Source: an uncultured Veillonella sp.
GTDB taxonomy: Bacteria > Bacillota > Negativicutes > Veillonellales > Veillonellaceae
Assembly: GCF_938010505.1 (NCBI RefSeq)
Contig: NZ_CALLVP010000067.1
Location: 1-32,235 of the forward strand
Length of the DNA: 32,235 nt
Reading direction: 5' to 3'
Of this stretch, positions 22,960 through 32,232 are shown one piece after another (position 1 is the first letter of the stretch; each line of letters begins with the position of its first letter). Both the position numbers and the translations under genes were made by a program. The notes under the pieces are model-generated. The model saw only the letters and a program-made list of their open reading frames with translations, was not told the origin of the DNA and searched no databases.

Positions 22960-25149
22960 ATGAATTCATTATTAACAGGTTTAAATAAAGAGCAACAACA
23001 AGCTGTTCAGCATACGGAAGGCCCTTTATTGATTTTAGCCGGTGCTGGATCTGGTAAAACAAAGGTCTTAACAGTTCGTATTGCACATTTATTGGCACAA
23101 GGTGTTAATCCTTATGAAATCTTGGCCATTACTTTTACCAATAAAGCGGCGAAAGAAATGAAAAGCCGTGTAGAAGGTCTTGTAGGCGATGTGGCAAATC
23201 GTATTTGGCTCAGTACATTCCACAGCTTTTGTGCTAAGTTTTTACGTTTTGAAATAGATAGTTTCTTAGGGTATAACAGCAATTTTACTATCTATGACAC
23301 ATCCGACTCTCAAGCTGTTATTAAGGCCGCATTGAAAGCGTTAAATTTGGATGATAAATACTATCCTGTAGGGGCTATGATTGCTGCCATATCAGATGCT
23401 AAGAATAAATTACTTTTTGCTTCTGATTTTAGAAAACAAGCACGAGACTTTTACCAACAAAAGGTAGCTGATGTTTATGAGTATTATGAGCGGGAGTTGC
23501 GCAAGAATAATGCATTAGATTTTGATGATCTATTATTAGTAGCCGTTAAATTATTACAGTCTAATGCGGCTGTTCTTGATAAATATAGTCATCGTTTCCG
23601 TTATGTCATGATTGACGAGTATCAAGATACAAACCATGCACAATATTTATTGGCGAAATTATTAGCTTCACATTGGAAGAATATCGCCGTCGTGGGTGAT
23701 GCTGATCAAAGTATTTACGCTTGGCGTGGCGCTGATATTCAAAATATCTTAGATTTTGAAAAGGACTATCCTAATTGTACATCTATTAAATTAGAGCAAA
23801 ACTATCGTTCTACTAAGATTATTCTCGATGCAGCCAATGCTGTTATCGATAATAATGAAGGCCGCCCAGAGAAAAATCTTTGGACCGATAAAATAGAAGG
23901 CGCAAAAATTCAGCATTTTACGGCTCAATCCGAACATGAGGAAGCAGCTTTTATCGGTGACACAATCGCTAAAAAACATGATATTCATGATGTTCCATAC
24001 GGGGATATGGCCATTTTATATCGTACAAATGCCCAGTCTCGTGTTCTTGAGGAAGCACTCATTAAGCGGGCCTTACCTTATACGATGGTAGGGGGCACAA
24101 AGTTCTATGATCGTAAAGAAATCAAAGACGTTTTAGCTTATTTACGCGTATTATACAATCCCTTTGATGATTTGAGCTTATTGCGCATCATTAATGTGCC
24201 AAAACGGAGTATTGGGGCCACTACAGTTGCTAAACTACAAGACTATGCTCGTGAAAAAGGAACGTCTTTGTTTATGACGCTTACGCAGTTACACTTAATT
24301 GATTCTATCAAGGGAAAAACTAAGGAAAAGTTAGAAGAATTCGGTATTCTCATCTTTACTCTTGTTTCTGAAATGGAAGATAAAACTGTACTCGATATCT
24401 TAGAGTCTATTCTAGATAGAACAGGTTATTTGGCACAATTAGAAGAGAGTACAGACCCACAAGATCAAGCTCGTGCAGAGAATATTGGTGAGCTTTTATC
24501 TGTGGCAAAAGACTTCCAAGATACAAATCCATCTGGTACTGTAGAGGACTTTTTAGAGCAAGTAGCACTTGTTAACGATGTAGACTCCTTCGAACAAGAA
24601 GAGGCTAAAGTGACATTGATGACATTACATGCTGCAAAGGGTTTGGAATTTCCTATCGTATTCTTATGTGGTTTGGAAGAAGGTTTATTCCCTCATAGTC
24701 GTACCTTGATGAACCCTGAAGAAATTGAAGAGGAACGTCGTCTTGCTTATGTAGGTATTACGCGTGCTGAAAAGGAATTATATATTTCTAATGCCACTAC
24801 TAGAACCGTATTTGGCCGTACTAGTAGTTATTTACCATCTCGATTTATCGATGAAATTCCCGAAGAATTAGTAGATGGCTTACGTGCTAAGCGTAAAGTG
24901 CCTGACGATATTAAACGTCATGTACCTCAACATATGAGTGTTACTAGCCGCCCCGTGACGAAACCAATTGTTCGTAATGAAGTAATTGCCGACTGGAAGG
25001 TGGGCGATACGGCTATTCATAGTAAATGGGGTAATGGTAAAGTAATCAACGTAACTGGTGAAGGGGCGGGTATGAAATTGACTATCGAGTTCCCTACACA
25101 AGGTGTACGTGTCGTAATGGCAAAATTTGCGCCTGTTAAAAAGGGATGA
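22960..25149 (+). CDS. pcrA: ATP-dependent DNA helicase PcrA (UvrD family)
   Basis: A superfamily 1A 3'-to-5' helicase for repair, plasmid replication and clearing of RecA or stalled polymerase. The 729-residue product has all SF1 motifs: GAGSGKT (28-34), ITFTNKAAKEMKSR, DEYQD (219-223), VGDADQSIYAWRGAD, LEQNYRS, TLHAAKGLEFP and YVGITRAEKELY. A Tudor-like C-terminal domain (about 680-727, DWKVGDTAIHSKWGNGKV), known to contact RNA polymerase, completes the PcrA form. ATG 22960 with ATAGGTG upstream is preferred over the upstream in-frame TTG at 22918. A TTGACA at 22870-22875 may belong to its promoter, but the -10 is poor. ligA follows 81 bases on. Confidence 0.96.
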   Translation: MNSLLTGLNKEQQQAVQHTEGPLLILAGAGSGKTKVLTVRIAHLLAQGVNPYEILAITFTNKAAKEMKSRVEGLVGDVANRIWLSTFHSFCAKFLRFEIDSFLGYNSNFTIYDTSDSQAVIKAALKALNLDDKYYPVGAMIAAISDAKNKLLFASDFRKQARDFYQQKVADVYEYYERELRKNNALDFDDLLLVAVKLLQSNAAVLDKYSHRFRYVMIDEYQDTNHAQYLLAKLLASHWKNIAVVGDADQSIYAWRGADIQNILDFEKDYPNCTSIKLEQNYRSTKIILDAANAVIDNNEGRPEKNLWTDKIEGAKIQHFTAQSEHEEAAFIGDTIAKKHDIHDVPYGDMAILYRTNAQSRVLEEALIKRALPYTMVGGTKFYDRKEIKDVLAYLRVLYNPFDDLSLLRIINVPKRSIGATTVAKLQDYAREKGTSLFMTLTQLHLIDSIKGKTKEKLEEFGILIFTLVSEMEDKTVLDILESILDRTGYLAQLEESTDPQDQARAENIGELLSVAKDFQDTNPSGTVEDFLEQVALVNDVDSFEQEEAKVTLMTLHAAKGLEFPIVFLCGLEEGLFPHSRTLMNPEEIEEERRLAYVGITRAEKELYISNATTRTVFGRTSSYLPSRFIDEIPEELVDGLRAKRKVPDDIKRHVPQHMSVTSRPVTKPIVRNEVIADWKVGDTAIHSKWGNGKVINVTGEGAGMKLTIEFPTQGVRVVMAKFAPVKKG

Positions 25150-25230
25150 TTCGTCTAATTACGTTTATATTTAAATAGAAAACACATACAATCATATAAC
25201 TAAATATATTTGTGTATAAAAGGATATAAA

Positions 25231-27234
25231 ATGAATCCGAAAGATAGAATTAAAGAGTTGCAACAGGAACTTACTCATGCGCAGTATTTATACTACGTAA
25301 AAGATGCTCCTACTATGAGCGACTTTGAATATGATAAAAAATATCGTGAGCTTGTGGATTTAGAAACAGCTCATCCTGAATATATTGTGCCATCTTCTCC
25401 AACACAACGGGTCGGTATGAAGGTAGAAGGCTCCTTTGAAAAGGTCGTTCACGGTCGTCCTATGTTGAGTCTTTCCAATGTATTCAATGCTGATGAAGTA
25501 CGAGCTTTTGGAAATCGTGTAGAAAAGGAACTTGGTCATAAGCCATCTGCGTATGTTGTAGAACTTAAAATCGATGGCTTAGCGGTTAATTTACATTATG
25601 AAAATGGTATGTTTGTTCGTGCCGTTACACGTGGTGATGGTCGCGTTGGTGAAGACGTAACAGCTAATGTACGTACCATTAAATCCATTCCATTATTTTT
25701 AGAAAATGCACCAGAGTTTATCGAGGTTCGCGGTGAAGCGTATATGCCTCATAGTGAATTTAAACGTATTAATGAAGAACGAGATGAAGAGGGACTGCCA
25801 ACCTTTGTAAATCCTCGCAATGCTGCAGCAGGATCCTTACGGCAACAAGACCCCGCTATTACAGCAAGTCGAAATTTAGCATTTTTTGCTTATGCTATTG
25901 GCTCTGAAGAAGGGGCTAGTATTCATAGTCAAGAGGAATTGCTTAAGAGCTTGGAAGGTTTTAAATTTCCTGTTAATCCTCACTATCGTGTATGCCAAAC
26001 TATTGATGAAGTTATTGAAACCATCAATTATTGGGATGAAAAGCGCCATGAATTGCCCTATGATACAGATGGCATGGTTATTAAGGTAAATAGCTTTGAT
26101 GATCAAGAGGTTCTTGGCACTACTGCAAAAGATCCTAAGTGGGCTACTGCTTACAAATATCCGCCAGAAGAGGTAGAAACAATTCTTAAGGATATTACGA
26201 TTAATGTGGGGCGTACAGGTGTTTTAACGCCTACAGGTGAGCTTGAATCTGTATTTGTATCTGGCACTAATGTAAGTCGTGTAACCTTACATAACCAAGA
26301 TTTTATCAATGAAAAGGATATTCGTATTGGTGATCACGTTATTATTCATAAGGCTGCGGAAATCATTCCTGAGGTAATTCGTGTGGTAACCGAAAAACGA
26401 ACTGGCGCCGAGGTTCCTTTTACAATTCCTAATATATGTCCTGTATGTGAGTCACCTGCAGTTCGTCGTGAAGGAGAAGCGGCAGTTCGATGTACGAATA
26501 AACATTGTCCAGCTATTGAAAAGGAACAAATTATCCACTTTGCCTCTCGTGACGCTATGAATATCGATGGCCTTGGTCCTAGTATCGTAGAAAATTTGAT
26601 CAACAACAAGTTAATTACAAATGTTGTTGATTTATATCATTTAACTGTAGACCAACTTGTTACGATGGATCGTATGGGTAAAAAATCTGCAGAAAATTTG
26701 GTGAAAGCTATTGATGACTCTAAATCACGCGGTTTAGACCGTGTATTATATGGACTGGGGATTCGTTTAATCGGCTCAAAGGCTGCAACTACAATTGCTA
26801 ATGTGGTGCAATCTATAGATCGGTTCATGACTATTACTAAGGATGAATTAGTAGCAGTTGAAGAAATCGGGCCCACAATGGCAGATAGCATTGTTGAATA
26901 TCGTCAAGATCCAGCACATAAGGAAATTATTGAAGGCTTAACTCAAGCAGGTCTTAAGATGACCGTAGATGTAGTAGAAGCTGCAGGCAATCAAATGGAA
27001 GGTGAAATCGTCGTTCTCACAGGTAAGCTTGAGGTTATGGGGCGCAGTGAAGCCGGTAAAATCCTTGAAGCTCATGGAGCCAAGGTTACTGGTTCTGTTT
27101 CAAAGAAGACAACACTCGTTGTAGCTGGAGAAGATAGCGGTAGTAAGCTCACTAAAGCAAATGAATTGGGCATTCGTGTTATGAACGAAGAAGAGTTCGT
27201 AGAACTATTAAAAGAACTCGGTGAAATCCAATAA
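25231..27234 (+). CDS. ligA: NAD-dependent DNA ligase
   Basis: Seals nicks in DNA using NAD, essential in replication and repair. The 667-residue enzyme has the N-terminal Ia domain (HAQYLYYVKDAPTMSDFEYD), the adenylated lysine K113 in ELKIDGLAVNL, and an OB fold. It also has a four-cysteine zinc finger (CPVCESP...RCTNKHCP), helix-hairpin-helix repeats and a C-terminal BRCT domain (about 590-667). ATG 25231 with AAAGGAT upstream is preferred over a TTG seven codons earlier. No terminator lies between pcrA and ligA, so they are probably one unit, as in other Firmicutes. Confidence 0.97.
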   Translation: MNPKDRIKELQQELTHAQYLYYVKDAPTMSDFEYDKKYRELVDLETAHPEYIVPSSPTQRVGMKVEGSFEKVVHGRPMLSLSNVFNADEVRAFGNRVEKELGHKPSAYVVELKIDGLAVNLHYENGMFVRAVTRGDGRVGEDVTANVRTIKSIPLFLENAPEFIEVRGEAYMPHSEFKRINEERDEEGLPTFVNPRNAAAGSLRQQDPAITASRNLAFFAYAIGSEEGASIHSQEELLKSLEGFKFPVNPHYRVCQTIDEVIETINYWDEKRHELPYDTDGMVIKVNSFDDQEVLGTTAKDPKWATAYKYPPEEVETILKDITINVGRTGVLTPTGELESVFVSGTNVSRVTLHNQDFINEKDIRIGDHVIIHKAAEIIPEVIRVVTEKRTGAEVPFTIPNICPVCESPAVRREGEAAVRCTNKHCPAIEKEQIIHFASRDAMNIDGLGPSIVENLINNKLITNVVDLYHLTVDQLVTMDRMGKKSAENLVKAIDDSKSRGLDRVLYGLGIRLIGSKAATTIANVVQSIDRFMTITKDELVAVEEIGPTMADSIVEYRQDPAHKEIIEGLTQAGLKMTVDVVEAAGNQMEGEIVVLTGKLEVMGRSEAGKILEAHGAKVTGSVSKKTTLVVAGEDSGSKLTKANELGIRVMNEEEFVELLKELGEIQ

Positions 27235-27254
27235 ATATATAGTCTTACAATGTT

Positions 27255-27283
27255 TTGAAAATATATACTATTTGCTTTATAAT
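27255..27283 (+). promoter_or_regulatory. Promoter of gatCAB
   Basis: TTGAAA (27255-27260), 17-base spacer, perfect TATAAT (27278-27283). No terminator is seen after ligA, so read-through is also possible. Confidence 0.82.
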
Positions 27284-27309
27284 AAATAATTATGAAAGGA
27301 TGTGTTCCG

Positions 27310-27600
27310 ATGAAAATCAGCCAAGAGGAAATAAAAAATATCGCCTTGCTTTCACGATTGGAAGTTAAGGAAGAACATATGGCACATGTAGAAAAAGAGT
27401 TGTCCGACATCTTGACCTATGTTGCTGAACTAAACGCATTAGAACTTGACGGTGTTGAGCCAATGGCTCATGCTGTACCATTACAAAATGTATTCAGAGA
27501 GGATGAAACTAAACCATCCCTCAATCATGATTTAGCTTTATCCAATGCTCCGGAAGCAGAAGATGGGTACTTTAAAGTACCTCGTGTTGTACAAGAATAG
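27310..27600 (+). CDS. gatC: Asp/Glu-tRNA(Asn/Gln) amidotransferase subunit C
   Basis: GatC is the small subunit that clasps GatA and GatB together. The 96-residue product shows the family pattern: IKNIALLSRLEV, ELSDILTYVAELNALELDGVEPMAHAVPLQNVFREDE and the C-terminal GYFKVPRVV. ATG 27310, with AAAGGATG upstream, gives the usual MKIS N-terminus; an in-frame ATG at 27292 is the alternative. gatA follows 11 bases later. Confidence 0.95.
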   Translation: MKISQEEIKNIALLSRLEVKEEHMAHVEKELSDILTYVAELNALELDGVEPMAHAVPLQNVFREDETKPSLNHDLALSNAPEAEDGYFKVPRVVQE

Positions 27601-27611
27601 GAGGTTTCACT

Positions 27612-29072
27612 GTGCCGACAATTCATGAATTACACAAGAAACTTGTGAATAAAGAAATCAGCGCCGTTGAATTGACGAATGCTGTTATTGCTCATAAAGC
27701 TAAAGTGGAACCAACTGTACATGCGTACTTATCCGATTCTCATGAACGTGCTTTAGCTACAGCTAAGGCTGTAGACGAAGCGATTGCTAAAGGTGAAGCC
27801 ATTTCTTCATTAGCTGGTATTCCTGGAGCGATTAAAGATAATATTTGTATCAAAGACGAACCTGCAACTTGTGCGTCCAAAATGTTAGAGAACTTTGTGC
27901 CTCCATACAATGCGTCTGTTATCGAACGTTTACAAGATAATCATTATATTAGTCTTGGTAAACTTAATATGGACGAATTTGCTATGGGCGGTTCTACAGA
28001 AAACTCCGCATTAGCAAAAACGACTAATCCATGGAATATTGACTGTGTACCGGGTGGTTCCTCTGGTGGTAGTGCAGCTGCTGTTTCTAGTGGTTCTGCT
28101 ATTTGGGCTCTTGGTTCTGATACAGGTGGTTCCATCCGTCAACCAGCGTCTTTCTGTGGCGTAGTAGGCTTGAAGCCAACCTATGGTAATGTATCCCGTT
28201 ATGGTCTTATTGCCTTTGCATCTTCTTTGGACCAAATCGGCCCTATTACACGTGATGTAACAGATGCTGCATTAGTATTAAATGCTATCTCTGGTCACGA
28301 TGCTAAAGATTCCACATCCATTCCAGGGGCTCGTGTAGATTACACTACTGCTCTTGTAAATGATGTAAAAAATCTGAAAATCGGTGTACCAAAAGAATTT
28401 TTTGGCGAAGGTCTTAATAGCGAAGTTCGTAAAGTTATGGAAGAGGCTATTGAAACATATAAAAAATTAGGTGCTGAAATTGTTGAGGTTTCTTTACCTA
28501 ATTCTAAATATGCATTATCTGCGTACTATATCATCGCATTAGCAGAGGCAAGCTCTAACTTGGCTCGTTATGACGGTGTAAGCTATGGTATGCGTGTACC
28601 TGCAGATAATTTAGTAGAAATGTCTACTAAAACTCGTACAGAAGGCTTTGGTCCTGAAGTACAACGTCGTATTTTATTAGGTACTTATGTATTGAGCGCT
28701 GGTTACTATGATGCTTACTATTTAAAAGCATTGAAAGTACGCCGCCTCATTAAAAACGAATTTGATGAAGCTTTCTCCAAAGTGGATTTAATCTTAACAC
28801 CAACTGCACCTAATACGTCTTATAAATTTGGCGAAAAAGCAAACGACCCATTGGCAATGTACTTAGAGGATATCTGTACAGTACCAGCTAACCTTGCAGG
28901 TATTCCAGGTATCAGCATTCCAGCAGGTATGAGTAGCAGCAATTTACCAATTGGTTTACAGTTACTAGGCCCTGCAATGGGTGAAGAAACATTGTTGCGC
29001 GCTGCTTTCACATTTGAACAAGCACGTCCAGACTGTCAATTAGTAGCACCAACTGGGGAGGTTTCTCTATGA
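27612..29072 (+). CDS. gatA: Asp/Glu-tRNA(Asn/Gln) amidotransferase subunit A
   Basis: GatA releases ammonia from glutamine; the ammonia is channelled to GatB, which amidates Glu-tRNA-Gln or Asp-tRNA-Asn. The 486-residue amidase-signature enzyme has the full catalytic triad K75, S150 and S174, spaced exactly as in the known Staphylococcus enzyme, within GAIKDN, GGSSGGSAAAV and GSDTGGSIRQPA. The start is GTG 27612 with AGGAGG at 27599-27604, which overlaps the gatC stop. Its own stop overlaps the gatB start by four bases (ATGA), a sign of tight coupling. Confidence 0.97.
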   Translation: MPTIHELHKKLVNKEISAVELTNAVIAHKAKVEPTVHAYLSDSHERALATAKAVDEAIAKGEAISSLAGIPGAIKDNICIKDEPATCASKMLENFVPPYNASVIERLQDNHYISLGKLNMDEFAMGGSTENSALAKTTNPWNIDCVPGGSSGGSAAAVSSGSAIWALGSDTGGSIRQPASFCGVVGLKPTYGNVSRYGLIAFASSLDQIGPITRDVTDAALVLNAISGHDAKDSTSIPGARVDYTTALVNDVKNLKIGVPKEFFGEGLNSEVRKVMEEAIETYKKLGAEIVEVSLPNSKYALSAYYIIALAEASSNLARYDGVSYGMRVPADNLVEMSTKTRTEGFGPEVQRRILLGTYVLSAGYYDAYYLKALKVRRLIKNEFDEAFSKVDLILTPTAPNTSYKFGEKANDPLAMYLEDICTVPANLAGIPGISIPAGMSSSNLPIGLQLLGPAMGEETLLRAAFTFEQARPDCQLVAPTGEVSL

Positions 29073-30517
29073 GTAGTAAATACGAAACAGTCGTTGGTTT
29101 AGAGGTTCATACAGAGCTTAAGACTAAGTCTAAAATCTTCTGTGGTTGTACCACTGAATTCGGCGGCGATCAAAATACACATGTATGCCCAGTTTGTCTT
29201 GGCTTGCCTGGTGCTATGCCTGTGTTAAATAAACAAGTAGTAGAATTTGCCATTAAAGTAGGCTTAGCATTGAATTGTGAAATCCTTAACTTTAACAAGT
29301 TTGACCGTAAAAATTACTACTATCCTGATTTGCCAAAAAACTATCAAACATCTCAATATGATTTACCAATTTGTTTGAATGGTCACTTAGACATTGAAGT
29401 GAATGGTGAAACTAAACGCATCGGCATTACGCGTATTCATATGGAAGAAGATGCAGGCAAACTCGTTCATAGTGGTAACACTATTTCCGACTCTAAATCT
29501 TCTAATGTTGACTACAACCGTACGGGTGTACCTCTTCTTGAAATCGTATCTGAACCAGATATTCGTTCCGGTGCAGAAGCGCGAGCATACGTTGAAAAGT
29601 TACGTTCTATTTTGCAATATTTAGAAGTTTCTGACGGTCGTATGGAAGAAGGCTCTTTGCGTGGTGACTGTAACGTATCCGTACGTTTGCGCGGCACTAC
29701 AGAATTTGGTACACGTACAGAAACTAAAAATGTCAACTCTTTAACCGCAATCCAAAAGGTTGTTGAATATGAAGCTTTGCGCCAAGCTAAGTTAATTGAA
29801 GCTGGCGGTAAAGTAGATCAAGAAACACGTACTTGGGATGATGCCCAAGGCATTACTATTGGTATGCGTAAGAAAGACGAAGAAAACGATTACCGTTACT
29901 TCCCTGAACCAGATTTGGTACCAATCGTAATTACTGACGAAAAAATCGAAGAAGTACGTCGTGCATTACCTGAATTACAAGATGCTAAGATTGAGCGCTT
30001 TGTGTCTGAATACGGCTTGCCTCGTGAAGATGCAACAATTCTTACAGTGGCTAGAAAGACTGCAGATTTCTTAGATGATACTGTAAAGGCTGGTGCAGAT
30101 CCTAAAACCGTGGCTAACTGGATGCTTGGTGACTTGTCTAAGATGATTAACGAAAGTGGTTTAACTTTTGCTGAATCTAAAATAAGTCCTGAAAACTTGG
30201 CTGGTATGATCGCCCTAATCGACAAAGGTACAATTTCCGGTAAAATTGCGAAAAAAGTTATTGTATCCATGTGGGAATCCGGTAAAGATGCTGATACTAT
30301 CGTAAAAGAAGAAGGTCTAGTTCAAATTACAGATACTGGTGCTATTGAAGAGATTGTTAAGCAAGTTATTGCTAATAATCCACAACCAGTGGCAGACTTC
30401 AAGAGCGGTAACGGCAAGGCTATTGGCTTCTTAGTTGGTCAAGTCATGAAAGAATCCAAAGGTCGTGCTAACCCTGGCATGGTAAATGAATTACTTCAAA
30501 AATTTTTGAATGACTAA
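29069..30517 (+). CDS. gatB: Asp/Glu-tRNA(Asn/Gln) amidotransferase subunit B
   Basis: GatB binds the mischarged tRNA and carries out ATP-dependent transamidation. The 482-residue product begins YETVVGLEVHTELKTKSKIFC, has the zinc-site cysteines (CGC and CPVC in about 24-43), and the conserved NYYYPDLPKNYQ, RIHMEEDAGKLVH, DYNRTGVPLLEIVSEPD and RYFPEPDLVP segments. The C-terminal YqeY-like tail domain ends at about 480. It closes the gatCAB unit and is followed by a strong terminator. Confidence 0.97.
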   Translation: MSSKYETVVGLEVHTELKTKSKIFCGCTTEFGGDQNTHVCPVCLGLPGAMPVLNKQVVEFAIKVGLALNCEILNFNKFDRKNYYYPDLPKNYQTSQYDLPICLNGHLDIEVNGETKRIGITRIHMEEDAGKLVHSGNTISDSKSSNVDYNRTGVPLLEIVSEPDIRSGAEARAYVEKLRSILQYLEVSDGRMEEGSLRGDCNVSVRLRGTTEFGTRTETKNVNSLTAIQKVVEYEALRQAKLIEAGGKVDQETRTWDDAQGITIGMRKKDEENDYRYFPEPDLVPIVITDEKIEEVRRALPELQDAKIERFVSEYGLPREDATILTVARKTADFLDDTVKAGADPKTVANWMLGDLSKMINESGLTFAESKISPENLAGMIALIDKGTISGKIAKKVIVSMWESGKDADTIVKEEGLVQITDTGAIEEIVKQVIANNPQPVADFKSGNGKAIGFLVGQVMKESKGRANPGMVNELLQKFLND

Positions 30518-30560
30518 TTTGTGCATTAGCATACATTATCATCAAGCAATACTATAAAAT

Positions 30561-30605
30561 ACATCCCCTTCAGGTATATGAATTTATATGTGAAGGGGAT
30601 TTTTA
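30561..30605 (+). terminator. Terminator after gatB
   Basis: ATCCCCTTCA (30563-30572) pairs with TGAAGGGGAT (30591-30600), with further A/T pairing inside the loop, followed by TTTTTATTT. Confidence 0.88.
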
Positions 30606-30628
30606 TTTGCATTTATAATGCTAAAATA

Positions 30629-30637
30629 TGGTATAAT
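30629..30637 (+). promoter_or_regulatory. Extended -10 promoter of the small membrane-protein gene
   Basis: TGG-TATAAT is a perfect extended -10, 45 bases before the gene start. A weak TTGCAT (30607-30612) sits 19 bases upstream. Confidence 0.65.
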
Positions 30638-30681
30638 AGATTGTATAAAATTTATTATTTGGTCATATAAAGGAATTAACT

Positions 30682-31098
30682 ATGAATGATCAACACAATA
30701 TAAACAACAATCAAAATACATATAGAAATGGTCAATCAGGTGATGCTTTTAGTGGCAATACTTATTCTGGTGAACCTAATACGCGCGTATTATCCGATGA
30801 TGAGCGACGTGATTTCGATGGTGTAACCATTGAAGAGGTTGGGGATTCTGTTCATGTAGATTCAACGCCAACTGATATAAATGAAGAGCGCCAACGGTAT
30901 GAAGAATATAATCAATACGAACCAAACGTTAAGGTGTATAGCTTTAGTAGTACAAGCTGGCTTAGTCGAATTGTTTTGTTTATTGTTCTAGCGATTGTTT
31001 TGGCAGCTGTCGTATTCTTTGGTAGTGTCATTCTCACGGTAGTAACTGTTGTTATTTTAGTGGGTGCTATTATTTCTATTATCTTTAGTCTCTTTTAA
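30682..31098 (+). CDS. Unknown protein with acidic N-terminus and hydrophobic C-terminus
   Basis: I do not recognise this 138-residue protein. Residues 1-35 are Asn/Gly/Ser-rich and look disordered. Residues 37-80 are acidic, with a DDERRDFDGVTIEEVGDSVHVD stretch and a Glu/Arg/Tyr-rich segment. Residues 97-138 are an unbroken run of Val, Ile, Leu and Phe with only a Gly or Ser break near 114, best read as two short membrane helices or one hairpin. Without a signal peptide it is probably tail-anchored, with the acidic part in the cytoplasm. AAAGGAATT before ATG 30682 and the own promoter argue that it is a real gene. It stands alone between gatB and the integrase junction. Confidence 0.7.
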   Translation: MNDQHNINNNQNTYRNGQSGDAFSGNTYSGEPNTRVLSDDERRDFDGVTIEEVGDSVHVDSTPTDINEERQRYEEYNQYEPNVKVYSFSSTSWLSRIVLFIVLAIVLAAVVFFGSVILTVVTVVILVGAIISIIFSLF

Positions 31099-31188
31099 TG
31101 GTATAATACATATATTATAAAATAAAGCTATAGAATACATTGATAAATAGGGCTCTATAGATTTTCGTCATATAATCGTCAAAAATAA
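31099..31188. other. Junction between core genes and integrase, possible attachment region
   Basis: This AT-rich stretch between the converging small gene and integrase holds a TGG-TATAAT (31099-31107), the palindromic motif CTATAGA twice (31128-31134 and 31155-31161), and CGTCA twice 11 bases apart (31166-31170, 31177-31181, the second followed by AAA). No tRNA is present. Integrases of this type usually lie beside an attachment site, so one end of the element may be here; the other end is outside the window, so no direct repeat can be confirmed. Confidence 0.35.
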
Positions 31189-32232
31189 TTAACCAAAAAT
31201 ATTTGCCACGTTATCCGCAGCATTTTTTCTCATTTCATCTGAATAATGGATATATGTTTTAATAACTGTATTTATATTATCTCCAAGTAAACTGGCAACA
31301 GTCTGTATGTCTACATTATTGCCTAATAATGTAGTAGCGTATGTATGTCTAAACATATGGATTGATTTTCCGGGAAGGAACCGTTGAATCAGTTCATTTA
31401 ATTGACTGCTTCGACTAGTGCGAAATGGAAATAATCTATCCGATCCGTTACATTGATGCTGTTTTAATAAATTAGAAAGTATAGGCGGAATAGGAATTAT
31501 ACGAATACTATTTTTACTTTTTGGTAATTTAAAGTCATATTTATTACGTTCACATTGCGCCCATTGCTTAGAAATTGATATAGTATTATTGTCAAAGTCT
31601 ATATCAGACCATTGTAATGCTATAATCTCACCATACCTCGCGCCTGTATATCTTGCTATATTGCATAACAAATAATACGTTGGGTGACTATGTTCAATAT
31701 TATGTAAAAGCATGTCCATATCTTCTATTGGAATTGTTGTGATTGATCGTGTACTTTGTTTACGATATCTCTTAATGGCGGCACATGGATTATTGCGAAT
31801 TAACCTATATGGATTGATAGCATAATTAAAAACGGCACGTAGTAATACAATACACAAATTTTTACTTGCCGCTGATTTTGACAAATTAGAAATCAATGTA
31901 AAAATATCGGAATGGGTAATATCACACATTCTTCTGTCATGTAAGGGCTCACAATATTTCTCCATGATATTATTGTAGATTAGTATTGAATTGGCGGATA
32001 TATTAATCTTTTCCCGAATGTAAATCTGATAAAATTGAATAAGCGTTATATCTTTTAGACTGTCATCAAGTGGATTGGTGACAGTCTTTTTTAATTCCTC
32101 GATAATTTTTTGCCCATAGAGCTTTGCTTCTCTTTGAGTAGCAAAACCCTGTTTGGATTTTTGCCTCCATTTTATACCGTCTTTATAGCTGACAATTATT
32201 TGGTAATTGCCATCTTTTTTGCGAACCGTCAT
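31189..32232 (-). CDS. int: Tyrosine recombinase / integrase of a mobile element
   Basis: A 347-residue phage- or ICE-type integrase. The N-terminal arm-binding domain (about 1-45, GNYQIIVSYKDG...KSKQGFATQREAKLYG) is followed by a SAM-like core-binding domain (about 62-150) and the catalytic domain (about 165-340). Catalytic residues visible are R199 (GARYGE), K240, H292 and R295 (HMFRHTYAT) and the nucleophile Y327 (KTYIHY). The usual second His of the LGH motif is Asp (D318 in LLGDN). The first ATG lies 3 bases from the window edge; the product looks nearly or fully complete, but a longer N-terminus cannot be excluded. It is the only convincing - strand gene and its codon use looks more A/T-rich than the neighbours, consistent with acquired DNA. 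Confidence 0.92.
   Translation of the reverse strand: MTVRKKDGNYQIIVSYKDGIKWRQKSKQGFATQREAKLYGQKIIEELKKTVTNPLDDSLKDITLIQFYQIYIREKINISANSILIYNNIMEKYCEPLHDRRMCDITHSDIFTLISNLSKSAASKNLCIVLLRAVFNYAINPYRLIRNNPCAAIKRYRKQSTRSITTIPIEDMDMLLHNIEHSHPTYYLLCNIARYTGARYGEIIALQWSDIDFDNNTISISKQWAQCERNKYDFKLPKSKNSIRIIPIPPILSNLLKQHQCNGSDRLFPFRTSRSSQLNELIQRFLPGKSIHMFRHTYATTLLGNNVDIQTVASLLGDNINTVIKTYIHYSDEMRKNAADNVANIFG

Noticed and set aside
29896..30270. A 124-codon - strand frame opposite gatB
   Set aside because: Shadow of a conserved coding region, no independent support.
31099..31188. tRNA gene as integration target beside the integrase
   Set aside because: No T-arm (GTTCGA-type) sequence or acceptor stem is present; the region is plain AT-rich DNA.
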